NCBI GenBank assembly: GCA_003209565.1
Contig: QCQK01000004.1
Coordinates: 26,518-90,517, forward strand
Direction of reading: 5' to 3'
Source: Prochlorococcus sp. AG-449-J16
GTDB lineage: Bacteria; Cyanobacteriota; Cyanobacteriia; PCC-6307; Cyanobiaceae
DNA length: 64,000 nt
In this document: piece after piece, positions 26,886 to 33,564 of the stretch
How positions within the stretch are numbered: position 1 is the stretch's first letter
Layout of the letters: each line of letters begins with the position of its first letter
Notes under the pieces: generated by a model
The model's input: the letters and a program-made list of their open reading frames with translations, nothing else
Database searches by the model: none
Told to the model about the DNA's origin: nothing
Program-made: the position numbers and the translations under genes

Positions 26886-27119
26886 ATGTCATACATGTCA
26901 TACAAAAAGAAGATAATGAAGCTTAGAACTTATGCAGAAGAATCTTACAAGTGGGCTAATTTGACCCACAGACATATCTTTAGACTCCCTAAGAGATTAG
27001 ATGACTGGTTATATAGTTACTCAACTGTACATGGTGTAGATAAGTCTGTAGTGGTCAGATACGCACTAGAAAAATATGCAAAGAATGATGGAGATTATGA
27101 CCCGCAACACGAGTTGTAG
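26886..27119 (+). CDS. small basic protein with ribbon-helix-helix-like pattern
   Basis: 77 residues, ATG start (MSYMSYKKKIMKLR; ATG at codon 4 is an alternative). The segment THRHIFRLPKRLDDWLYSYSTVHGVDKSVVVRYALEKYAK has the strand-helix-Gly-helix pattern of ribbon-helix-helix regulators. It is likely an element regulator. It is followed at once by a terminator hairpin, so it ends a transcript unit. Confidence 0.6.
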   Translation: MSYMSYKKKIMKLRTYAEESYKWANLTHRHIFRLPKRLDDWLYSYSTVHGVDKSVVVRYALEKYAKNDGDYDPQHEL

Positions 27120-27129
27120 GCATAAAAAA

Positions 27130-27151
27130 ACCACCTATTCCCGTAGGTGGT
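27130..27151 (+). terminator. hairpin terminator between element modules
   Basis: ACCACCTA-TTCCCG-TAGGTGGT is a perfect 8-bp stem with a 6-base loop, preceded by A7 and followed by TCTTC. On the plus strand the U-tract is weak; on the minus strand the A-run gives a good U-tract. It divides the small regulator genes from the replication genes and may work mainly against antisense transcription. Confidence 0.65.
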
Positions 27152-27208
27152 TCTTCATCAGATAAAAATGGCTGCTCAAGTCAAAATTTACCTACAGGTA
27201 TTCTATCA

Positions 27209-27646
27209 ATGAACAAATTATTTGAAACAAGGTACGGAAAAGAAATATTTGAAATGAAACCTAATCTGCCAAAAGCAGGGGTTACATGTGAACACTACAT
27301 TACTGACTACAACACCAAGAAGTCTTTTTACTATTGGTTGGGTGAGTTTAACGAGCTAAAGGAAGCAGGGCATGTATTCAATGGTGCAGATGAACTGAGA
27401 ATACAGTTTTTAAATCTTCCAGCTGAAGTAAGGCAATGTATCCATGAAAGGATATTTGGGGTTGGTTGGACTTATCAAGGTACAAAGAAAAGTCTTTATC
27501 TAGCTGCTGTAGCAAGTTTTAAACCAAAGTCTATTTTACTTTCGTCTGTATATTCAACAGCTGTCTATAACAATGAAAGTGAAACAACTTACAAGTTCAA
27601 AGAACAGACTTTTTTAAACAACATTAGAAAAGGATATTTCAAATAG
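27209..27646 (+). CDS. element protein of unknown function (145 aa)
   Basis: 145 residues with ATG start. It contains YGKEIFEMKPNLPKAGVTCEHYITDYNTKKSFYYWLGEFNELKEAGHVFNG and LPAEVRQCIHERIFGVGWTYQG. It has no membrane segment and no motif that I recognise. The stop codon overlaps the GTG start of the primase/helicase gene by one base, so the two are translationally coupled and it may be a replication accessory protein. Confidence 0.6.
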   Translation: MNKLFETRYGKEIFEMKPNLPKAGVTCEHYITDYNTKKSFYYWLGEFNELKEAGHVFNGADELRIQFLNLPAEVRQCIHERIFGVGWTYQGTKKSLYLAAVASFKPKSILLSSVYSTAVYNNESETTYKFKEQTFLNNIRKGYFK

Positions 27647-30192
27647 TGGTAGTTACACCTGTAGTTAAACCAGTTACTGAAACTGTTAAACCAGATCAGT
27701 TAATAGACACAACAGAAGCAAATAAGATGTTGCGGTTACTGGGTGTTGGTTTAACTGATGGTGTAATAATTTGCTGCTATGGAGAAACTAATAAGTACTT
27801 TCCTAAGCGTGCAAGGAACAGAAACTACAACTGGGCTGAAGTAAAACTACTAGCTCGTGATGGTAACAGGGCAAGATTATTTGAACAGGCAGAAAAAGCC
27901 CTGCGTGATCCTAAAACAAATAGTTTAGGCTGGATTACTTCCCCAGGCGGTTCAGCTAAGAAAGGGAGAAAAGAAGTTACTGTTGGAAATTTACTTGTAT
28001 ATGAAATTGATGGTGAATCATTAGAGCATCAATGGAAAGCATGGGAAGATGCACACCTTCCAAAACCAACAATGGTTCTTTTTACAGGTGGGAAATCTTA
28101 TCACGTTTACTACAGGCTAGATAATTATTATCCAATTAAAACTATTGAAATTTGGCGTAAAAGGTTAAGTCAAACAATATTTAACTGGACTGGTTTTACA
28201 ACAGACCATGCAATGCACAATGCGGTGCAACCATGCCGATTAGCTGGCGGAATACACCCCAAGACTGGCGAAAGATCAAGAATAGTAGAAGAAAGTGGTG
28301 CAATATATAGTCAACGTGAAGTAGAAAGTTTTTTAGATCCACTTGAAGAAGAAGAAAAAGAAGTTGGTATTGGTGCAGGGTTTTTATGGAGACCTGATGC
28401 TGAAGGTGAAACTATAGATGTAAGTGATTATCCAAGTGCTAAGGATCTTATAAATGTTGAATTACCTGTTGAGTTAGCAGTATCACCAAAAACAATGAAT
28501 GTTATTAATACAGGTCTTAAGAGTGGTTGTAAGGGTAATAGATATACAAAGGCACATAGTATTAGTCAGACATTACAGGCAGGCAGAAAGCAGTTAGAGG
28601 ATCTTGACTACAAAGTAATAGAAGGTGATGTTGAAAGACTCTACACAAAGTACTGTACTAATTCTGATTTATACGAAAGTGATATTAAAAGGTGTTTTGA
28701 TAGACATTTTGAACCTTATGGTTCAGGCAACATGACTTGCGGTGAATTTTCAAAAGTTTATTTAAAAAGAAGAATTGCCAAATATTGCAAAGAAAAGGGT
28801 TATTGGGAGAAAAATATAAAAAGTAGTGCTGTTACAACTGCTGATAAAAAAGATGATTCTGTTATTAATTTAGTTCTTCCTACTGGTACAGAAGTTGAAG
28901 TAGAAAATACTGTTGTTAGTACTTATAAGTTCTTCCTTGAGTATGTAGCAACTGTTGTTATGGAAGAAAAGAACATGCTTAGAAGATATGTCTATATAAG
29001 GTATGTAAAAGACCAATTAAAACTAAAACATGTAAAAGATAACGAGTTAGCAGGGCTGATAATGGAAAATCAAGATGTAATCATGGGTAATACTTTTAGA
29101 CCAATTTATGCAGAAGAAAGAATTAAAAATGAAGTACCTAAAGTTGAATGGGTAATAGAAGGTTTTTTACCAGAACATGACGCAACTTTAGTAAGTGGTC
29201 AGGCAAAAACAGGCAAAACTAGGTTAATAGTTCAACTATGTAAATCAATACTAAAAAAGCAAATATTTTTAAATTATCCAGCACCAAGTAAGTCTAGAAA
29301 AGTAATACTGATAAGTGATGACCAATCTTATGCAGATACCGCTGAAATGCTGTTGAAGGCTGGCATTTACCACCATGAAGACTTAATCATATCTGAAAAA
29401 TTTAGGCTTACTACAGACCAGTTAGACGAGGTTTTAAAACTTATAAGAATTTATCCAGATGCAATAGTAATTTTTGATTCTTTAAGGTCAATTACTGTAT
29501 CAAGTTCTGTAGAAGAAAATAATTCTTTGATGGGCATGCTGCTATACGATTTGAAGAATCAATGTATTAAAGCTCAATCAACTTTACTGGTAATACATCA
29601 TGCAAATAGATCAAATAATGTAGGTGTTCAATCTGTTTCTGGTCATGGATCAATTAGTGGTGCATGTAATACCATCATCACAATGCACTACTTACAAGAT
29701 GAAAGTAATAAAGATATTAAGAATACTAGAAGTAGAAGATTAGTAAGAGAAGCACGTTCAGGTCAGCCTGCCGATATGGTTGTTGAACTTGATGTTGATA
29801 CATCATCTGTTCACTACTCAATAGATTTTGATGATTATGAACTACAAGAAGAAAAAGCTAAAGAACAGGAAAAACTAAACAAGATATCAATTAAAGAACA
29901 TACTTTTTTAAGTGCAATGCTGGAATGGTCAACTAAGCATGGTACAGCTGCAACTATTATTGAATTAATGAAAGAAGCTAACCTTTGCAGGGCTAACATC
30001 AAAAGAAAAGAATTTAATAAAACAGAAAATAATACTTATACAGCTATTGGTAAGAAAGTGCATCAGCTGGTCATTGCTAAGTACATCAATGAAATTAGTG
30101 ATACATCAGGTGTTATTGGATCTGGTAGAAGAAAGTTTTATAGCTTAACTGAGTCAGGCAAGGATTTTGTTGAACGTCTTGATAGCTTTTGA
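27646..30192 (+). CDS. primase/helicase-like replication protein
   Basis: 848 residues from GTG. The N-terminal part (about 70-240) looks like an archaeo-eukaryotic primase-type fold: LVYEIDGESLEHQW supplies acidic residues, MVLFTGGKSYHVYYRLD is the GxSxHxY-like motif, and PCRLAGGIHPKTGERSRI follows. The middle is less defined. The C-terminal ATPase is RecA-like (AAA_25/RepA type) with Walker A VSGQAKTGKTRLIV (about 518-531) and Walker B DAIVIFDSLRS (about 605-615), plus LLVIHHANRS. It ends in a winged-helix-like tail (GSGRRKFYSLTESGKDFVERL). It would open and prime the element's origin, allowing autonomous replication after excision. Confidence 0.8.
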   Translation: MVVTPVVKPVTETVKPDQLIDTTEANKMLRLLGVGLTDGVIICCYGETNKYFPKRARNRNYNWAEVKLLARDGNRARLFEQAEKALRDPKTNSLGWITSPGGSAKKGRKEVTVGNLLVYEIDGESLEHQWKAWEDAHLPKPTMVLFTGGKSYHVYYRLDNYYPIKTIEIWRKRLSQTIFNWTGFTTDHAMHNAVQPCRLAGGIHPKTGERSRIVEESGAIYSQREVESFLDPLEEEEKEVGIGAGFLWRPDAEGETIDVSDYPSAKDLINVELPVELAVSPKTMNVINTGLKSGCKGNRYTKAHSISQTLQAGRKQLEDLDYKVIEGDVERLYTKYCTNSDLYESDIKRCFDRHFEPYGSGNMTCGEFSKVYLKRRIAKYCKEKGYWEKNIKSSAVTTADKKDDSVINLVLPTGTEVEVENTVVSTYKFFLEYVATVVMEEKNMLRRYVYIRYVKDQLKLKHVKDNELAGLIMENQDVIMGNTFRPIYAEERIKNEVPKVEWVIEGFLPEHDATLVSGQAKTGKTRLIVQLCKSILKKQIFLNYPAPSKSRKVILISDDQSYADTAEMLLKAGIYHHEDLIISEKFRLTTDQLDEVLKLIRIYPDAIVIFDSLRSITVSSSVEENNSLMGMLLYDLKNQCIKAQSTLLVIHHANRSNNVGVQSVSGHGSISGACNTIITMHYLQDESNKDIKNTRSRRLVREARSGQPADMVVELDVDTSSVHYSIDFDDYELQEEKAKEQEKLNKISIKEHTFLSAMLEWSTKHGTAATIIELMKEANLCRANIKRKEFNKTENNTYTAIGKKVHQLVIAKYINEISDTSGVIGSGRRKFYSLTESGKDFVERLDSF

Positions 30193-30581
30193 TTACATAG
30201 CTTACATACATTACATACCCTAGACTTCAGTTATACCAACCGATCTTATGTAATGATTACTAAATTACTTACTCTTACAAAAGCCCTGCAACTTTGCTTA
30301 ACCAGAATGTTGAACAAAAATTGAATGTTCGTTTCTGAAGGATCAGAAGTAAAAGTATGTAATTAAAGTAATTAAAGTAATCTTCTTCCCCTTTTCCTCG
30401 TATCCATTGCAATATCTATTTTGTAATTTAAGTAATTAAAATAATCGTTTTTATTTATTACATGAGACCGCAGGGCTAATAAGGCATAAAAAATTTAGTC
30501 TTTAAGAAACCCAAAAGTTCCCAAGGAAAAATTAAAAAACGGCCTTTATAGAGAAAATCGGCCTTTAATAGTTGGCGGCCT
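30193..30581 (+). other. noncoding region after the replication gene; candidate origin
   Basis: 389 bases without a credible gene. It holds a 16-bp match to the left-end region (AGTTATACCAACCGAT at 30229-30244), two copies of the octamer AGCCCTGC/GCAGGGCT (30282 and 30470), the 9-bp repeat clusters described separately, and the CGGCCTTTATA repeats at its right side. The location right behind a replication initiator and the A+T-rich repeats make it the best origin candidate in the element. Confidence 0.5.
30358..30446 (+). repeat. iteron-like 9-bp repeats in two blocks
   Basis: Block one (30358-30382) and block two (30422-30446) are 25-base direct repeats that differ at two positions. Each consists of units of GTAATTAAA or close variants: 30359, 30368, 30377 (partial) and 30423, 30432, 30441 (partial). 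The spacing of 9 within a block and 64 between blocks is regular. This resembles replication-initiator iterons. Confidence 0.7.
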
Positions 30582-30587
30582 TTATAA
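30540..30587 (+). repeat. three CGGCCTTTATA repeats at the 3' end of the second recombinase gene
   Basis: CGGCCTTTATAG at 30540-30551, CGGCCTTTAATAG at 30559-30571 and CGGCCTTTATAA at 30576-30587, in direct orientation at 17-19 base intervals. The last overlaps the stop codon of the minus-strand recombinase gene. They may be binding sites for that recombinase or a regulator. There is no hairpin potential beyond the short GGCC palindrome. Confidence 0.75.
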
Positions 30588-31202
30588 GACACCTACAGCA
30601 GCGTGTAAGTCTTGTTCTGAAACACCTAAGTAAAATTCCAAAGTTCTAATGTTTGAATGACCGCTGATTTTGCAAATCACGTCTAAAGGTATGCCCTGCC
30701 TTTTCATTTCTGTTAGAACGCTTCTACGAAAAGTATGTGTTGCAATATCACCAAAAGGAGAATACTTCCGTAGTGCTTTATCGAAAGATTGACGTTTTAA
30801 ATGACTATTTGGAAATCTTCCTTTAAAAATAAATTCTTCATCACTTTCTGGTTTTGTATGTTGCTTCCATAAGTCCAATTCAAGTTTTAATTTATTGCAT
30901 ATTGGTAAAGGTCTACTTCTATCGGTTTTAGTATCAGTTTTTGGAAGCATTAAAATCCTTCCGTTGTAATTCTTCCATTTAGATTTAGCTGCTTCAGTAC
31001 ATCTTGCACCTGTAAAACGTAAAAGAGTAGCTAAAACTTTATGTGATGAATAAGGTATTGAATCTATTAGTTCATCTAGTTCATCTGGATAAAGAATCCT
31101 AGCTGAACCATATCCGTTAAGTGTCATAGCATTTGAGTTGTTAAATGTAATTAAAAGAGTGTTTAACCAGCAGCTGTAGCAGTCCAGTTGCTGATTTACC
31201 AC
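30582..31202 (-). CDS. compact tyrosine recombinase (second recombinase)
   Basis: Up to 206 residues from a GTG. An internal ATG at 31127 gives 181 residues and starts just before the recognisable domain, so it may be the true start. It is almost only the catalytic domain: Arg in LLRFTGARCTEAAKSKW, Lys in LMLPKTDTKTDRSRPLP, HTFRRS box, GHS in CKISGHSNIRTLEFYLG, with Tyr as nucleophile. All catalytic residues are present. The N-terminal core-binding domain is absent. Candidates are a dimer resolvase, an inversion enzyme, or the integrase of an older nested element. Confidence 0.88.
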   Translation of the reverse strand: MVNQQLDCYSCWLNTLLITFNNSNAMTLNGYGSARILYPDELDELIDSIPYSSHKVLATLLRFTGARCTEAAKSKWKNYNGRILMLPKTDTKTDRSRPLPICNKLKLELDLWKQHTKPESDEEFIFKGRFPNSHLKRQSFDKALRKYSPFGDIATHTFRRSVLTEMKRQGIPLDVICKISGHSNIRTLEFYLGVSEQDLHAAVGVL

Positions 31203-31542
31203 AATTTAGCAACTCGTTTTAGTTATTTACAGGAATACTAAGTAATAAATAGTTCACTATTTTTTATAAATAGTAGTGTTACAAATAACGAATAAAAATA
31301 TTATTATTTTCTACTAAATAGCATATTACAGATAACAAATAATTATTTGACTTTTGAGTTATAGAGGGGGGAGTGTTGCAGTTTTTTGACTTCCAGATGC
31401 CCCTACGGGGGACTTACTTAATAATACTAATTTATCATTTTATTTAACATTTAGCAACTATAAATATCAATTAGTTTATAACAACAATGTATGACAGATG
31501 TTAATACTTAAATAATTAATATTATTATAATCTTAAGTCTAT
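31203..31542. other. divergent intergenic region of the element
   Basis: 340 bases between the minus-strand recombinase and the plus-strand packaging-type operon, so it should hold both promoters. Features seen: an imperfect inverted repeat CACTATTT...AAATAGTAGTG near 31256-31279; a 17-bp direct repeat with three mismatches (TTACAAATAACGAATAA at 31279 and TTACAGATAACAAATAA at 31326); and a short CCCC-TAC-GGGG hairpin near 31400-31412 without a following T-run. No coding sequence is supported. Confidence 0.5.
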
Positions 31543-31776
31543 TTGTATATGGATTATTGGTCACCACAGGCTCAAGCAATGAACAGGGCAGTTACTAAAG
31601 CTTCTGGTAAGTTGTTTCCTTACTTTGTATCTGCAAAGTACAAGAGACATTGGGAAGAACAAGTAATGCAAAGATGGTTAGATGATCCATCTGAAACACC
31701 TGATCGCATAGCTTCAAGAAGGTCACCAAATTACAAAGAAACTTACGCAAAGAATCCACCAAAAGAAGGGTACTAA
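31543..31776 (+). CDS. element protein of unknown function (77 aa)
   Basis: 77 residues from TTG; an ATG two codons later (MDYWSPQAQAMNRAV) is an equally good start. It is basic with Trp and Tyr residues (KLFPYFVSAKYKRHWEEQVMQRWLDDPSETPDRIASRRSPNYK). No family is recognised. It is first in a close-packed plus-strand operon that includes the terminase-small-subunit-like gene. The next gene starts 1 base after its stop. Confidence 0.6.
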   Translation: MYMDYWSPQAQAMNRAVTKASGKLFPYFVSAKYKRHWEEQVMQRWLDDPSETPDRIASRRSPNYKETYAKNPPKEGY

Positions 31777-31777
31777 A

Positions 31778-32233
31778 ATGGACATTCCAATGATTGATGA
31801 CACAGAAAATTTTGTAAGTTTTTGCCAGAAAGCAAATTTACCAATTACAGAATTACCTACAAAAGATAAGCCAATGGAAATGACTTATGAATTGGCAATG
31901 AAGAATATAGATCCATATTTATATGAAAGATTAACTACACAAAAACCTTTGCGTGCTGATGTTGCGGTAAGACACAAAACTGGTGCTTACTGGATTGAAG
32001 ATATTGATGAACTTGAATCAAAAGGTTATACGGGTGTAGCTCAGAATTTAAGAAAACAAGTTGAAGAAGGTCAAAGACAAATACAAGAACGCAAGTTAAA
32101 AGAAATGGCTGAAAGAAATGCAGCAGTTGCAAAACATCATGCAAATAAACCAAAAGGTATGCAATACATGCCCCCACTATCTCCAACTGCGATAGCTAAG
32201 GCTAGGGAACAATGGGGAATAACAGGTGAGTAA
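31778..32233 (+). CDS. element protein of unknown function (151 aa), coiled-coil
   Basis: 151 residues. A helical stretch SKGYTGVAQNLRKQVEEGQRQIQERKLKEMAERNAAVAKHHANKP (about 85-129) is a likely coiled coil. The C-terminus has a proline-rich part (MQYMPPLSPTAIAKAREQWG). Similar Gln/Lys-rich proteins occur beside terminase genes in phages and satellites, but I cannot name the family. The next small ORF begins inside its last codons. Confidence 0.6.
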   Translation: MDIPMIDDTENFVSFCQKANLPITELPTKDKPMEMTYELAMKNIDPYLYERLTTQKPLRADVAVRHKTGAYWIEDIDELESKGYTGVAQNLRKQVEEGQRQIQERKLKEMAERNAAVAKHHANKPKGMQYMPPLSPTAIAKAREQWGITGE

Positions 32234-32372
32234 GAAACTAAAGAAAGAACTACAAGATCAATTAGAAGTTTGTGAATACAAACTAAGGTGTGAACTGGAA
32301 TATTTTAGGAAAGAAGTACAACCACTAAAAGAAGAACAAAGACAGTTACTAGATAGATTATCTGAACTATGA
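32226..32372 (+). CDS. small coiled-coil protein (48 aa)
   Basis: This ORF is too short for the supplied track. GTG at 32226 opens 48 codons ending TGA at 32370-32372. It overlaps the gene before by 8 bases and the next ATG by 4 (ATGA). The sequence is highly charged and helical: VSKKLKKELQDQLEVCEYKL then EEQRQLLDRLSEL. The double overlap strongly suggests a coupled, real gene. It may assist the neighbour terminase-like protein; that is inference. Confidence 0.65.
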   Translation: MSKKLKKELQDQLEVCEYKLRCELEYFRKEVQPLKEEQRQLLDRLSEL

Positions 32373-32803
32373 CTATTACAGCTGGTAGACCAACAAGAAA
32401 TGAAAGTTTAGTACCACCAAAGGTATTTACTGCACTTGCATTGGTTGCTACTGGTACAAGTTTTGAAAAGGCAGCTGAAACTGTATCAATGACTGGTAAA
32501 GCATTGCGAAAGTGGAGAAGCCACAAAGATGTAAAAGATTATCTAGAAGAAATACCAAGAGAGAATATTGATATTGGTACAAATCTTTTAGCAAGTAGAA
32601 ATCATTTATATATGAAAAAATTAGATGAAATAATAATGAATCCAAATACATCTGACTACAACAGAATTGATGCAATAAAAGCAGCCCACATGATCCAGAA
32701 AGAAAATGTATTAGACCGACAGCAAAATAGAAAATTAAATGAAATTAGAGAAATATTGATAGCTAAAGATGCAGGTAGAACTATAGATATTACCAATAGA
32801 TAA
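32369..32803 (+). CDS. terminase small-subunit-like protein
   Basis: 144 residues. The N-terminal helix-turn-helix is VPPKVFTALALVATGTSFEKAAETVSMTGKALRKWRSHKDVKDYL (about 15-60), the pattern of phage terminase small subunits that pick the packaging start site. A helical oligomerisation-like part follows (NRIDAIKAAHMIQKENVLDRQQNRKLNEIREIL). No large terminase is present in the element. Satellites often use their own small subunit to redirect a helper phage's packaging motor. A plain HTH regulator is the alternative. Confidence 0.65.
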   Translation: MTITAGRPTRNESLVPPKVFTALALVATGTSFEKAAETVSMTGKALRKWRSHKDVKDYLEEIPRENIDIGTNLLASRNHLYMKKLDEIIMNPNTSDYNRIDAIKAAHMIQKENVLDRQQNRKLNEIREILIAKDAGRTIDITNR

Positions 32804-32805
32804 TT

Positions 32806-33027
32806 ATGGATATTTCAAGAGAATTACTAAGTTTGCACAAACGTGCATTAGAACATTCGATACAAGAAAATAAACCAACTTTGCGTATGGTCTTTATTGA
32901 TGAATCAACAGATACTTTTGAAGTTACACCACCTTATGAAGAACCAACTACTCTTGCAGAAATAGCACATGATGAATATGCAATGAAAATATTTGTAGAG
33001 AAAAAACCAGAAGATTGGAAAGATTAG
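32806..33027 (+). CDS. element protein of unknown function (73 aa)
   Basis: 73 residues. It starts MDISRELLSLHKRALEHSIQENKPTLRMVFIDESTDTFEVTPPYEEP and ends in an acidic KIFVEKKPEDWKD. No family is recognised. It starts 2 bases after the terminase-like gene, so it belongs to the same operon. Confidence 0.55.
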   Translation: MDISRELLSLHKRALEHSIQENKPTLRMVFIDESTDTFEVTPPYEEPTTLAEIAHDEYAMKIFVEKKPEDWKD

Positions 33028-33029
33028 TA

Positions 33030-33152
33030 TTGGATCAGAAAAAAGAAAAAGAATTAGATTTTAATGAAATTGATGAAAGATTATTAGCTGGCTGGTATGT
33101 GTGTAGTGGTCAAAGAAAAAGATATTTAAAATCAATTTCTAAGAAAAAATAA
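33030..33152 (+). CDS. possible small basic protein (40 aa), end of the element operon
   Basis: TTG at 33030 opens 40 codons to TAA at 33150-33152: LDQKKEKELDFNEIDERLLA followed by GWYVCSGQRKRYLKSISKKK. It starts 2 bases after the stop of the 73-residue gene and shows a plausible acidic helix then basic tail. The start is non-ATG and there is no homologue I recognise, so the call is tentative. Confidence 0.4.
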   Translation: MDQKKEKELDFNEIDERLLAGWYVCSGQRKRYLKSISKKK

Positions 33153-33289
33153 TTTTATACATATATATATAGAGTATTTAATTTTAAAAATTTACTGGTG
33201 TGTGGTGCAGGGCTGATATAAAATAGGAAGGTTATAAATCGAACTGTTAAAAGTGTGATTTATTTCACGTTTTTCAAGCGATTTGTTAT

Positions 33290-33313
33290 CTGAGTGACCA
33301 GCTGAGTGACCAA
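33290..33313 (+). repeat. two tandem copies of CTGAGTGACCA(A/G), right end
   Basis: CTGAGTGACCAG at 33290-33301 and CTGAGTGACCAA at 33302-33313. This is the same tandem pair and orientation as at 24957-24980. It ends 18 bases before the right tRNA core. I read both pairs as recombinase arm sites or ends specific to the element. Confidence 0.85.
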
Positions 33314-33331
33314 ATTGGCGAAAAACCTCTA

Positions 33332-33405
<74 letters not shown>

Positions 33406-33564
33406 TAAAATGTGACTTATAAGTGAATAAAGATTTATAAAATCATGAAATCTATCTTGAGTTATTTAAAAAAGATATTTTTTAAATTCTTGTATTTTAA
33501 AAATAACAGCTTTTATAACTCTATTGTTTAAGTAATTTATGTTAAAAATTAAAATAAGATTTAG

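Noticed and set aside
31935-32186. 83-residue minus-strand ORF in the element
   Set aside because: It is antisense to the 151-residue element protein. The plus-strand operon with tight overlaps is far more convincing.
25042-33152. Complete prophage
   Set aside because: No capsid, portal, tail, large terminase or lysis genes are present. The size of about 8.5 kb is too small.
33241-33275. Terminator hairpin before tRNA-Arg (AAAAGTGTGA...TTCACGTTTTT)
   Set aside because: The arms pair only with gaps or G-U pairs. It is too weak to call without a folding calculation.
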